DNA of 64,000 nucleotides, from positions 62,001 through 126,000 of the forward strand of contig JAIXUG010000014.1 in the NCBI GenBank assembly GCA_027484105.1. The letters run 5' to 3'. The translations under genes and the position numbers were made by a program. Origin of the DNA: Comamonadaceae bacterium (GTDB lineage: Bacteria > Pseudomonadota > Gammaproteobacteria > Burkholderiales > Burkholderiaceae_C). Below the pieces are notes generated by a model. It was not told the origin of the DNA, searched no databases, and saw nothing but the letters and a program-made list of their open reading frames with translations. The stretch's first letter is position 1, and every line of letters starts with the position of its first letter. This document shows, in pieces, positions 54,222 through 63,204 of the stretch.

Positions 54222-57200
54222 ATGTCACCCTCAAAAATCACCTATGACTCGTCCCCTGTCACTACGGGGCACAGCGTCAAAGAGGAGCAGATTGAATACG
54301 GCTTCATCGGCAAACTGCAAAGCCAGAAATACATCTACCGCGAAGACATCCGCGACCGCGCTGCCCTAGAGCGCAATTTCCGCCAACATTTCGAGGCGCT
54401 CAACCGCGTCAACCTGAGCGATGCCGAGTTCAAGCGCCTGCTCGAAGACATCGTCACCGCCGACGTGTTCACCGCCGCCCGCACCTTGCGCGAGCGCAAC
54501 TCATTCACCCGTGACGACGGCACCCCGCTCAACTACACCCTGGTCAACATCAAGGACTGGTGCAAAAACAGCTTTGAAGTCATCAACCAGCTGCGCATCA
54601 ATACCGATTACAGCCACCACCGCTACGACGTGCTCATCCTCATCAACGGCGTGCCCTGTGTTCAGATTGAGCTGAAGACGCTCACCGTCAACCCGCGCCG
54701 CGCCATGGAGCAGATCGTTGAGTACAAAAACGATCCGGGCAACGGCTACAGCAAAACCCTGCTGTGCTTCTTGCAGCTGTTCATCGTCAGCAACCGCACC
54801 AGCACCTATTACTTCGCCAACAACAACACGCGGCACTTTGCGTTCAATGCCGACGAGCGCTTTTTGCCCATCTACCAGTTTGCCGACGAAGCCAACACCA
54901 AGATCAACCACCTGGATGATTTCGCTGACAAATTTTTGCCCAAGTGCACGCTGGGCGAAACCATCAGCCGCTACATGGTGCTGGTTGCATCTGAGCAAAA
55001 GCTGTTGATGATGCGGCCCTACCAGGTGTACGCCGTCAAAGCCATCGTGGACTGCATTGCCCAAAACTGCGGCAACGGCTACATCTGGCACACCACGGGC
55101 AGCGGCAAAACGCTTACATCGTTCAAAGCGTCCACCCTGCTCAAAGACAACCCCGACATTGAGAAATGCCTCTTTGTGGTGGACCGCAAAGACCTGGACC
55201 GCCAAACCCGTGAAGAATTCAACCGCTTTCAAGAGAACTGTGTTGAAGAAAACACCAACACCGGCACACTGGTGCGCCGCCTGCTGTCTGACGACTACGC
55301 CGACAAGGTGATCGTCACCACCATCCAAAAGCTGGGCTTGGCACTCGACGACTCTAGCCGCCGCAACCAGCAGCGCAGCCAAAGCGGCCAAGCCACCTAC
55401 AAAGAACAGCTCGCGGCATTGCAAGACAAACGTATTGTTTTTATCTTTGACGAGTGCCACCGCTCGCAGTTTGGAGAGAACCACAAAGCCATCAAAGCTT
55501 TCTTCCCCAAGGCGCAGTTGTTTGGCTTTACCGGCACGCCCATTTTTGAAGACAACGCCAGCCGCACGCAGATTGAAGACGAGCAAGCCAGCCTGCGCAC
55601 CACCGAAGACATCTTTCAAAAGCAGCTGCACGCCTACACCATCACCCACGCCATTGAAGACGCCAACGTGCTGCGCTTTCATGTGGACTACTTCAAGCCC
55701 GAAGGCAAAAGCGTGCCCAAGCCCGGCGAGGCACTGGCTAAAAAAGCCGTCATCGACGCCATCCTGGCCAAGCACGACACCGCCACAGCGGGCCGCCGCT
55801 TCAACGCCATCTTGGCTACGGCGTCGATTCCAGACGCCATCGAATACCACGCGCTCTTCAAAGCAGCCCAAGCCGCCAAGCTAGAGGCCGACCCCAGCTT
55901 TTTGCCGCTCAACATTGCCTGCGTTTTTTCGCCCCCCGCCGAGGGCAATGCCGATGTTCAGCAAATTCAAGAAGACCTGCCGCAAGAAAAGCTCGACAAC
56001 GCGCAAGACCCCGACAGCAAAAAAGCCGCGCTCAAAACCATCCTGGCCGACTACAACGCACGCTATGGCACCAACCACAGCTTGAGCGAGTTCGACCTGT
56101 ATTACCAAGACGTTCAAAAGCGCATCAAAGACCAGCAGTGGCCCAACGCCGACTACCCTGCGGCCAAGAAGATCGACATCGCAATAGTGGTGGACATGCT
56201 GCTTACCGGCTTTGACAGCAAATACCTCAACACCCTGTATGTGGACAAAAACCTCAAGCACCATGGTTTGATCCAGGCGTTCTCGCGCACCAACCGCGTG
56301 CTCAATGGCAGCAAGCCCTACGGCAACATCCTCGACTTCCGCTCGCAAAAAGACGCGGTCGATGCCGCGATTGCTTTGTTCTCTGGCGAAAAGAGCGAAG
56401 AAAAAGCCCGCGAAATTTGGCTGGTGGACAAAGCGCCCGTGGTTATCGAGAAGCTTCAAGGCGCAGTGCAGCGCCTAGAAGACTTCATGAAAACCCAAGG
56501 CCTGCCTTGCACGCCCGAGGCTGTGCCCCAGCTCAAGGGCGACGATGCGCGTGCCGCCTTCATTGGCCACTTCAAAGAAGTGCAGCGCCTGAAAACGCAG
56601 CTCGACCAGTACACCGACCTCACGCCCGACAACACCGATGCGATTGAGCACATCTTGCCCAAAGAAGCCCAGCAAGGCTTCAAAGGCGTGTACATCGAAA
56701 CCGCGCAGCGCCTCAAGGCGCTTCAAGACAAAACAGGCCAAGGCGAAGGTGGCGGCACCACAGACGAGGTAGACCAGCTCGACTTTGAATTTGTGCTCTT
56801 TGCCAGCGCCGTCATTGATTACGACTACATCGTGGGTCTCATGTCGCGCTTTTCTAGCCAAGCGCCCGGCAAGCAGAAGATGAGCCGCGAAGAACTCATT
56901 GGCCTCATCAGCGCCGACGCCAAGTTTATGAACGAGCGCGACGACATTGCCGCCTACATTGCCACCCTCAAGGTGGGTGAGGGCTTGAGCGAGGCCTCTA
57001 TCCGCGATGGCTACGCCCGTTTCAAAAAAGAAAAAGACAGCGCCGAGCTGAGCGCCATGGCCGCCCAACACGGCTTGGCGCCTGCTGCGCTGCAAGGGTT
57101 TGTGGACGGCATCTTGCAACGCATGATTGTGGACGCCGATGCCCTGACCGACCTCATGGCCCCGCTGGAGTTGGGCTGGAAAGCTCGCGCACAGGCTGAG

Positions 57201-57287
57201 ACCGCGCTGATGGCCGGGCTGATACCGCTGCTGACCAAACGGGCGCAAGGGCGTGACATTTCAGGCCTGAGCGCCTATGAGCACTAA
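54222..57287 (+). CDS. hsdR: Type I restriction enzyme R subunit (HsdR)
   Basis: 1021 residues from ATG 54222. The N-terminal nuclease has a PD-(D/E)XK-like pattern, RYDVLILINGVPCVQIELK (about residues 132-150). The translocase has Walker A TTGSGKT near residue 290, the DEAD-type box DECHRSQ near 409, and FGFTGTP. It is complete and open. It normally cuts and translocates DNA only within an R2M2S complex. Here the M and S genes downstream are deleted, so the protein may be idle unless partners exist elsewhere. Its 3' end overlaps the AlbA-domain gene by 11 bases. Confidence 0.95.
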   Translation: MSPSKITYDSSPVTTGHSVKEEQIEYGFIGKLQSQKYIYREDIRDRAALERNFRQHFEALNRVNLSDAEFKRLLEDIVTADVFTAARTLRERNSFTRDDGTPLNYTLVNIKDWCKNSFEVINQLRINTDYSHHRYDVLILINGVPCVQIELKTLTVNPRRAMEQIVEYKNDPGNGYSKTLLCFLQLFIVSNRTSTYYFANNNTRHFAFNADERFLPIYQFADEANTKINHLDDFADKFLPKCTLGETISRYMVLVASEQKLLMMRPYQVYAVKAIVDCIAQNCGNGYIWHTTGSGKTLTSFKASTLLKDNPDIEKCLFVVDRKDLDRQTREEFNRFQENCVEENTNTGTLVRRLLSDDYADKVIVTTIQKLGLALDDSSRRNQQRSQSGQATYKEQLAALQDKRIVFIFDECHRSQFGENHKAIKAFFPKAQLFGFTGTPIFEDNASRTQIEDEQASLRTTEDIFQKQLHAYTITHAIEDANVLRFHVDYFKPEGKSVPKPGEALAKKAVIDAILAKHDTATAGRRFNAILATASIPDAIEYHALFKAAQAAKLEADPSFLPLNIACVFSPPAEGNADVQQIQEDLPQEKLDNAQDPDSKKAALKTILADYNARYGTNHSLSEFDLYYQDVQKRIKDQQWPNADYPAAKKIDIAIVVDMLLTGFDSKYLNTLYVDKNLKHHGLIQAFSRTNRVLNGSKPYGNILDFRSQKDAVDAAIALFSGEKSEEKAREIWLVDKAPVVIEKLQGAVQRLEDFMKTQGLPCTPEAVPQLKGDDARAAFIGHFKEVQRLKTQLDQYTDLTPDNTDAIEHILPKEAQQGFKGVYIETAQRLKALQDKTGQGEGGGTTDEVDQLDFEFVLFASAVIDYDYIVGLMSRFSSQAPGKQKMSREELIGLISADAKFMNERDDIAAYIATLKVGEGLSEASIRDGYARFKKEKDSAELSAMAAQHGLAPAALQGFVDGILQRMIVDADALTDLMAPLELGWKARAQAETALMAGLIPLLTKRAQGRDISGLSAYEH

Positions 57288-58713
57288 GCCTATGGCACAG
57301 CAGCACCCCGTTGAAAACCACCGGGTCGAGTTCAAGCGCGAACTCACGCCTGAGCTGGACCTTGAAAAAGAAGTGGTCGCCTTTCTCAACAGCCATGAGG
57401 GCGGGTTCATCTACATCGGCATCGACAAAAACGGGCAGCGCGTGGGCGTGGCCGATGTGGACGGCGACATGCTCAAGGTCAAAGACCGCATCAAAAACAA
57501 CATCAACCCATCGGCCATGGGCCTGTTTGATGTGCTCGACGAGGCTGGCCCCACAGGCGTGCACTGCATCAAAATCATCGTGGCCAGCGGCAGCGAAAAG
57601 CCCTATGCCAAAAAGAAATACGGCCTGAGCGAAAAAGGCTGCTTCATGCGCGTGGGCAGCGCCACCGAGCCCATGCCCACCGCCATGATCGAGCGGCTCT
57701 TTGCCAACCGCACCCGCAACTCGATTGGCAAAATCAAAGCCCATCGCCAAGCCCTGAGCTTTGAGCAACTGCGCATCTACTACGAAGAAAAACGCAAACC
57801 TCTTGGCCAGCAGTTCAAAGCCAACCTAGAGCTCACCACCGACGACGGCGCGCTCAACTACGCCGCCTACCTGCTGGCCGACGAGAACAACACCTCTATC
57901 AAAGTGGCCAAATACCGTGGCCTCAACCGTGTGCACCTGATCGAGAACAACGAGTATGGCCACTGCTCGCTCATCAAAGCCACCAAGGCCGTGCTCGACA
58001 AGCTGGAAATAGAAAACAAAACCGCCAGCACCATCACCGCCAAAGAACGCATTGACCGCCGCCTGTGGAATGCCGTGGCCCTGCGCGAGGCCGTGATCAA
58101 CGCCATCGTGCACAACGACTACAGCCGCGAAGCGCCGCCCAAGTTTGAAATCTTTGCCGACCGCATCGAAATCACCTCCGCCTGCGCCTTGCCCGAGGGC
58201 TTGACCCCGGCCGAGTTTTTTGAGGGCTACTCCATCCCCCGCAACAAAGAGCTTATGCGCGTCTTTCGCGACCTAGAGCTGGTGGAGCACCTTGGCTCGG
58301 GCCTGCCGCGCATCACCGAGTTTTATGGGCCTGAATGTTTTCGCTTTACCGAAAACTTTTTGCGCATCACCTTTGCGGCCAGTGGGCCGGTGTATGAGGA
58401 AGAAGCGACCATGCAAGTCGAGGCCCCAGTCACCCCGCAAGTCACGGGGCAAGTAACCGAACAAGTAACCGAACAAGTAACCGAACAAGTAACCGAACAA
58501 GTCCGCAGGCTGTGTATGGCGCTGCAAAACGAGGCGCAAGGAACGAAAGACCTGATGCAATTGCTGGGCCTTAAGCATCGTCCGAGCTTTTTGGACAGCT
58601 ATTTAACCCCAGCACTCAAGCTGCTATTGGTCGAAATGACTCAGCCAGAATCACCGCGTAGCCCGACACAAAAGTACCGCCTGACCGCACAAGGAAAGGG
58701 CTTGTTGAAATGA
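57277..58713 (+). CDS. AlbA/Schlafen-type putative DNA-binding ATPase in the restriction locus
   Basis: 478 residues from ATG 57277 (ATG 57292 is possible). The N-terminal AlbA_2 domain is seen in RVEFKRELTPELDLEKEV and VAFLNSHEGGFIYIGID. A GHKL-like ATP-binding part contains ALREAVINAIVHNDYS. A Val/Thr/Gln repeat linker follows, then a winged-helix-like tail. Proteins of this type often sit in restriction loci as accessory genes, with unproven roles. It is intact although the genes after it are not. It overlaps both hsdR and the hsdS remnant. Confidence 0.85.
   Translation: MSTKPMAQQHPVENHRVEFKRELTPELDLEKEVVAFLNSHEGGFIYIGIDKNGQRVGVADVDGDMLKVKDRIKNNINPSAMGLFDVLDEAGPTGVHCIKIIVASGSEKPYAKKKYGLSEKGCFMRVGSATEPMPTAMIERLFANRTRNSIGKIKAHRQALSFEQLRIYYEEKRKPLGQQFKANLELTTDDGALNYAAYLLADENNTSIKVAKYRGLNRVHLIENNEYGHCSLIKATKAVLDKLEIENKTASTITAKERIDRRLWNAVALREAVINAIVHNDYSREAPPKFEIFADRIEITSACALPEGLTPAEFFEGYSIPRNKELMRVFRDLELVEHLGSGLPRITEFYGPECFRFTENFLRITFAASGPVYEEEATMQVEAPVTPQVTGQVTEQVTEQVTEQVTEQVRRLCMALQNEAQGTKDLMQLLGLKHRPSFLDSYLTPALKLLLVEMTQPESPRSPTQKYRLTAQGKGLLK
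58427..58498 (+). repeat. Tandem 12-bp repeats in the AlbA-type gene
   Basis: Four exact AAGTAACCGAAC units (58451-58498) follow two degenerate units (58427-58450). They encode repeated QVTE. A change in unit number would keep the reading frame. Confidence 0.9.
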
Positions 58714-58919
58714 ATGAACAGAAAAAATTAGTGCCTAAGCTCCGGTTTTCTGAGTTTCGGGGGGCTGCGGGATGGAAAGCCGAACCAATGGGCGGGGTTT
58801 ATTCGTTCAGGGGCAACAACTCGTTCTCTCGGGACAAGCTGAACTATGTTGCTGGCTCGGTGAAAAACATCCACTACGGCGACAGCCGAGCTGATCACCG
58901 CCCGAGCCAATGCGAATGA
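58710..58919 (+). pseudogene. hsdS: Truncated type I specificity subunit (hsdS, first ~57 codons)
   Basis: 69 codons. The start VPKLRFSEFRGAAGWKAEPM and SRDKLNYVAGSVKNIHYGD are the beginning of an HsdS target-recognition domain; whole HsdS proteins are about 400 residues. After about codon 57 the frame changes into rhuM sequence and stops at a TGA. The join is near 58880. The recognition function must be lost. Confidence 0.85.
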
Positions 58920-59313
58920 CCCCAACTTTGGTTTGCTGCATTGGAAAGGCGCCCAAGTTCGCAAGGCCGACATTGTGGTGCCCAAGAACTACCTGACCGA
59001 AGACGAGATCGACACGCTGAACCGGCTGGTGGTGATCTTTCTGGAAACTGCCGAGCTGCGCACCAAAAACCGCCAAGAAATTCGCATGGGCTTTTGGCAG
59101 CAAAACGTGGAGCAGATCATCAGCTCCAACGGCTTCACGGTGCTCACCCATGCGGGCAAGGTCAGCCATGCCCGCATGGAGCAACAGATTGAGCACTTGT
59201 TCTTGGACTTTGACCTGCGCCGCAAGCAGCAAGAAGCCGCACGAGCCGACAGCCAAGACGAGGCCGAGTTGAAGGCCTTGGAAAATAGCCTGAAGAATCG
59301 AGCCAAAAAATGA
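58881..59313 (+). pseudogene. RhuM family protein, C-terminal fragment
   Basis: Translating in the frame ending at 59313 gives TAELITARANANDPNFGLLH and DIVVPKNYLTEDEIDTLNRL, the C-terminal part of RhuM proteins (full length about 330 residues). The 5' part is missing, removed with the rest of hsdS. About 143 codons remain. No native start codon is left; a CTG at 58933 is the only suggestion of one. It overlaps hsdM by ATGA. Confidence 0.8.
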
Positions 59314-59927
59314 GCGAACAAAACCAAAAACAACTGGGCAAGACGCTGTGGAGCATTGCCACGAATCAGCTCTGGGGCGCGATGAACCCAGACGATTTCC
59401 GCGACTACATGCTCTCGCTGCTGTTTTTGCGTTACCTGTCCGACAACTACGAGGCCGCCGCCGAAAAAGAGCTGGGCAAGGACTACCCGACGGTAGAGCC
59501 CGATTCCAGCTTGATCCCACTGGAGGTTTGGTACGCAGCCAACGCTGACGATGTGCCCGCGTTTGAAAAGCAAATGCGTCGCAAGGTGCACTACGTGATT
59601 CAGCCCCTGCACCTGTGGAGCAGCATCGCCAACATGGCGCGCAAGCGCCAAAACCAGCTGAGCGAAGCGCACATTGCCAAGATCATTGACACCTATAAGA
59701 ACCGCACTGAAGAGGCGCGGTATTCACGCCCGGTAGAGATGAGCGAGATCGAGAAGAACGATTTCAACCTCAACATCTCGCGCTACATCAGCACGGCGGT
59801 GGCAGAAGCAGAGATCGACTTATCGGCCACGCACGCCGAATTGGTGAAGATTGAAAGCGACATTGCCAAGGCTAAGGCTAAGCACAACGCGTTTTTGAAA
59901 GAGCTGGGCTTGAACCCGCTGCCTTGA
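59310..59927 (+). pseudogene. hsdM: Type I methyltransferase subunit (HsdM) lacking its catalytic core
   Basis: 205 residues, in frame with no stop. Residues 1-111 match the HsdM N-terminal domain (LGKTLWSIATNQLWGAMNPD; FEKQMRRKVHYVIQPLHLWS). Residues 112-205 match the HsdM C-terminus (RQNQLSEAHIAKIIDTY; EKNDFNLNISRYISTAV). The join lies near 59640. Complete HsdM proteins are about 500 residues, so roughly 300 residues are missing, including the SAM-binding motif and NPPF. It cannot methylate DNA. Because the deletion is in frame, a small stable protein may still be made. Confidence 0.88.
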
Positions 59928-59938
59928 GAGGTCGCCCC

Positions 59939-60442
59939 TCAAGGCTCGTGCTGCGCCAGGTACAGCTGCGTGGGCAGCTCGTCGGGCCGAAAAATCGGCG
60001 AGGTGCGCGCGCTTTCCATGTCAACGCCAAAGCGCAAAGCCTCAGACAGGCCGCTCAGGTCATCGGCCAGGGTGGTCAGCAGATCATCCAGCGACAGCAA
60101 GCCCATCAAGCGGCCATCGGGCTCGGTGACCAACACCCGGCGCACGCCGTGCTGGTGCATGGCCTGAATGGCTTCGTGCACCGTGGCCGAGCCTGCCACC
60201 CGCACCAGGTGCACGCTGCTGTAGGCGCCCACCGCTTGCTCGTCAGGGCTGCGGCCTTGTGCCAACAAATTGACCACCAGATCGCGGTCGGTCACCACCC
60301 CCACCACGCGTACAGGGTCTTCCGGGTCGGTCAGGGCCAGTGCGCCGATGTGTTGCGTGCGCATCAACTCGGCCGCTTTTTGCACCGGGGCCTCGGCGCT
60401 CAGGGTGAGGATGTCGCGCTGGCAAAGTTCGGACAGGGTCAT
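59939..60442 (-). CDS. CBS domain protein
   Basis: 167 residues containing two CBS motifs (residues about 5-65 and 75-130): APVQKAAELMRTQHIGALAL and ATVHEAIQAMHQHGVRRVLV. No other domain is fused. Stand-alone CBS pairs bind adenine nucleotides and can sense energy state. Its stop is 11 bases from that of the convergent hsdM remnant. Confidence 0.9.
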   Translation of the reverse strand: MTLSELCQRDILTLSAEAPVQKAAELMRTQHIGALALTDPEDPVRVVGVVTDRDLVVNLLAQGRSPDEQAVGAYSSVHLVRVAGSATVHEAIQAMHQHGVRRVLVTEPDGRLMGLLSLDDLLTTLADDLSGLSEALRFGVDMESARTSPIFRPDELPTQLYLAQHEP

Positions 60443-60464
60443 GAAAAGCGCTCCTGAAATGACA

Positions 60465-60491
60465 ACAGCCCACCTTAATCGGGTGGGCTGT
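60465..60491 (-). terminator. Hairpin after yebC
   Basis: ACAGCCCACC (60465-60474) pairs perfectly with GGTGGGCTGT (60482-60491). It follows the yebC stop on the minus strand; the run after it is only weakly T-rich (TGTCATTTC). Confidence 0.6.
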
Positions 60492-60525
60492 GGTGTTCAG
60501 TGCGTTGCTGCACCGGTCAGAGGAC

Positions 60526-61239
60526 TCAGCTTGCCAAGCCCACAAACACGTTTTGCACGTCGTCGTTGTTGTCGATGGCGCCCAAAAAGGCTTCGACTTC
60601 TTCCAGTTGCTCGGCGCTCAGGTTGGCCGGGTCCACCGGGTTTTTGGGTTTGTAGCCCAGCTTGGCCGACACCACGGTAAAGCCATGTTCGGGCAGGGCG
60701 CGGCTGACCAGGTCGAGGTCGGTGGCTTCGGTGATGAACACCGTCACGCCGTCTTCGTCGGCGGGTTCAAAGTCTTGCGCGCCCGCTTCGATGGCGGCCA
60801 GTTCGGGGTCGGCACCGGCCTGGGCGGGTTCGGCTTCGATGAAACCCACATGGTCAAAGTCCCACGAGACAGAACCCGAGGTGCCTTGCTGGCCCTTGCG
60901 AAACAGCACGCGCATTTCAGAAGCGCTGCGGTTGACGTTGTCGGTCAGCACTTCGATCATCACCGGCACCTGGTGCGGCGCGAAGCCTTCGTAAATCACG
61001 CGGTCAAAGCTCACGGCATCGCCCAGCAGGCCTGCGCCTTTTTTGATGGCGCGCTCCAGCGTGTCTTTGGGCATCGAGACCTTGCGGGCTTGCTCCACCA
61101 CCAGGCGCAAGCGGGCATTGGCGGCCGGGTCGGCGCCGTTGCGCGCGGCGATCATGATGTCCTTGGCCAAGCGGCCAAACAATTTGCCTCTGGCGTCTGC
61201 GGCTTGTGCTTTGCCTTTGGCTTTCCATTGCGCGCCCAT
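60526..61239 (-). CDS. yebC: YebC/PmpR family transcription/translation regulator
   Basis: 237 residues. It begins [20 protein letters not shown], a variant of the usual YebC start AGHSKWANIKH, which marks the second YebC group. The block [14 protein letters not shown] is conserved. Family members act in DNA binding or in ribosome function at proline-rich stretches. It is single-gene, ending in a hairpin. Confidence 0.93.
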   Translation of the reverse strand: MGAQWKAKGKAQAADARGKLFGRLAKDIMIAARNGADPAANARLRLVVEQARKVSMPKDTLERAIKKGAGLLGDAVSFDRVIYEGFAPHQVPVMIEVLTDNVNRSASEMRVLFRKGQQGTSGSVSWDFDHVGFIEAEPAQAGADPELAAIEAGAQDFEPADEDGVTVFITEATDLDLVSRALPEHGFTVVSAKLGYKPKNPVDPANLSAEQLEEVEAFLGAIDNNDDVQNVFVGLAS

Positions 61240-61388
61240 GGGGTCTTCCTTGTGTTGGGATCAAAGCGGGGAGTTTAAGCGCTCGCCCACCTCAGATTTC
61301 GCCCACTCTGGGTCCAAAGCGGGTCTCGCAGGTCACAGGCGACAGCGCCTGCGAGGGCAATAATGCCCATTCAGAAAAAACATCGCCC

Positions 61389-62300
61389 ATGAACCACCCC
61401 GCCTTGCCTTTGTTTCCCGGTTTTGCCCACCACCTGCTGGAGGTCAGCCCCGGCATCTCGATCTCGGCCATGGTGGGCGGCCAAGGGCCCGGCTTGCTCT
61501 TGCTGCACGGCCACCCGCAAACCCTGGCCATCTGGCACAAGGTGGCCCCCACGCTGGCGCAGCACTTCACCGTGGTGGCCGCCGACTTGCGCGGCTATGG
61601 CGACTCGTCCAAACCCGAAGGCGGGCCCGACCACGCGGCCTATGCCAAGCGCAGCATGGCGCAAGACCAAGTGCGCCTGATGCAGCAGCTGGGTTTTGCG
61701 CGCTTTGCGGTGTTGGCGCACGATCGGGGCGCCCGTGTGGCGCACCGGCTGGCGCTGGACCACCCGCAAGCAGTCAGCCGCATGGCTTTGCTCGACATCG
61801 CGCCCACCCTGGCCATGTACGCGCAAACCACCGAAGCCTTTGCCCGCGCGTATTGGCACTGGTTCTTTTTGATCCAGCCGCAGCCCTTGCCCGAGCGCTT
61901 GATTGCGGCCAACCCGGCGGCCTATGTGACCGACGTCATGGGCAACCGCAGTGCCGGGCTGGCGCCCTTCGATGCGCGCGCTTTGGCCGAATACCAGCGC
62001 TGCCTGGCCTTGCCGGGTGCCGCGCATGGCCTGTGCGAAGACTACCGGGCGTCAGCGGGCATTGACCTAGTGCACGACCGGGAGGACATCGCCCAAGGGC
62101 GACGGCTGCAGTTGCCGCTGCAGGTGCTGTGGGGCGCGCAAGGCGTGGTGCAGCGCTGTTTTGACCCACTCCAGGAATGGCAAAAAGTGGCCAACCAGGT
62201 CAGCGGTGAGGCCTTGCCCTGCGGCCATTACATCGCCGAAGAAGCCCCTGACGCGCTGCTGGCCAAGGCGCTGCCGTTTCTGCAAGGGCTGTCGGCATGA
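61389..62300 (+). CDS. Haloacetate/fluoroacetate dehalogenase-like alpha/beta hydrolase
   Basis: 303 residues from ATG 61389. It matches the catalytic pattern of fluoroacetate dehalogenases: nucleophile Asp112 with carboxylate-binding Arg113 and Arg116 (HDRGAR), acid Asp136, halide pocket His157 and Trp158 (YWHWFF), Tyr219 (DYRA), and base His280 (GHY). The flanking HGHPQTLAIWH and LRGYGDSSKP are also typical. It should hydrolyse haloacetate to glycolate and halide. It overlaps the DMT transporter gene by four bases. A plain epoxide hydrolase is the main alternative, but that would lack this Arg pair. Confidence 0.85.
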   Translation: MNHPALPLFPGFAHHLLEVSPGISISAMVGGQGPGLLLLHGHPQTLAIWHKVAPTLAQHFTVVAADLRGYGDSSKPEGGPDHAAYAKRSMAQDQVRLMQQLGFARFAVLAHDRGARVAHRLALDHPQAVSRMALLDIAPTLAMYAQTTEAFARAYWHWFFLIQPQPLPERLIAANPAAYVTDVMGNRSAGLAPFDARALAEYQRCLALPGAAHGLCEDYRASAGIDLVHDREDIAQGRRLQLPLQVLWGAQGVVQRCFDPLQEWQKVANQVSGEALPCGHYIAEEAPDALLAKALPFLQGLSA

Positions 62301-63175
62301 GCCAGCACAACCGGCGTGGCATCGTCACCATGACCGGGTCCATGGCATTTTTTGTGGTCAACGACGCCTTGGTCAAATGGGTCAGCGCGGACCTCTCGAC
62401 GCCGCAACTGATTTTTGTGCGCGGGGTGATGACCACCGCTTTGTTGCTGGCCCTGGCTGGGTGGATGGGCCAGTTGCAGCACTGGCGCACCACACTGACG
62501 CGTTCGGTGCCCGCTCGCGCCGTGGTCGACAGCCTGGCGTCCTTCACCTACCTCACCGCGCTGTTCCACATGCCTTTGGGCAACGCCACCGCGATCAATC
62601 TGGCGGGCCCCTTGTTCCTGACCCTGATGGCGGTGTTCTTTTTGCATGAGCGGGTCACACCGGGCCGCTGGGCGCTGATCGTGCTGGGTTTTGCAGGCGT
62701 GCTGCTGGTGGTGCAGCCCCGCATGGGCGACTTCAATGCCTATGCCTTGCTGTGCCTGTTTGCGGCGGTGCTGCACGCGGGGCGCGACTTTTTGACGCGT
62801 CTGGTACCGGCTCAAGTGCCCTCGCTCTTGATCACTTTGTCCACCTCGGTCATGGTCACCTTGATGGCGGGGGTGTGGAGTTTGTTCGAGCCCTGGAAGC
62901 CCATGGCGGCGCAGCACCTGTGGCAGCTGTTGGGCGCATCGCTGTGTTTGGCCGTGGGTTACCACCTGCTCACGCTCAGCATGCGTTGGGGTGACATGAG
63001 CGTGATCGGGCCATTCCGCTACAGCGGCTTGCTCATCGCCCTGGTGCTGGGTTACCTGATGTGGGGCGATGTGCCCAACACACTGGCCTGGTGCGGCATA
63101 GCGTTGGTGGTGGCCGCCGGGATGGGCCTGCTGCAGACCGACCGCAAGCGCAAGCAGGCCGAGGCTGGCCTCTAG
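62297..63175 (+). CDS. DMT superfamily transporter (EamA domains)
   Basis: 292 residues, ten spans in two EamA repeats. The start is IVTMTGSMAFFVVNDALVKW; the first repeat contains SFTYLTALFHMPLGNATAIN. Its ATG overlaps the dehalogenase-like gene stop, so it may move a related substrate or product. Substrate unknown. Confidence 0.9.
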   Translation: MSQHNRRGIVTMTGSMAFFVVNDALVKWVSADLSTPQLIFVRGVMTTALLLALAGWMGQLQHWRTTLTRSVPARAVVDSLASFTYLTALFHMPLGNATAINLAGPLFLTLMAVFFLHERVTPGRWALIVLGFAGVLLVVQPRMGDFNAYALLCLFAAVLHAGRDFLTRLVPAQVPSLLITLSTSVMVTLMAGVWSLFEPWKPMAAQHLWQLLGASLCLAVGYHLLTLSMRWGDMSVIGPFRYSGLLIALVLGYLMWGDVPNTLAWCGIALVVAAGMGLLQTDRKRKQAEAGL

Positions 63176-63196
63176 GTCGGGGGCTTGAGCCCCGAC
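63176..63196. terminator. Hairpin between convergent genes
   Basis: GTCGGGG and CCCCGAC pair around a short loop (63176-63182 and 63190-63196), followed on the plus strand by ATAGGTTTT. It separates the transporter gene from metY. Confidence 0.55.
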
Positions 63197-63204
63197 ATAG
63201 GTTT

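Noticed and set aside
58933-59313. RhuM fragment as an independent intact gene
   Set aside because: It begins at a CTG inside a known RhuM C-terminal region; homologous residues extend upstream to the hsdS junction, so it is a truncated gene.
61325-61355. CTCGCAGG/CCTGCGAG inverted repeat upstream of the dehalogenase-like gene
   Set aside because: Short arms with no conserved context; no terminator or operator features.
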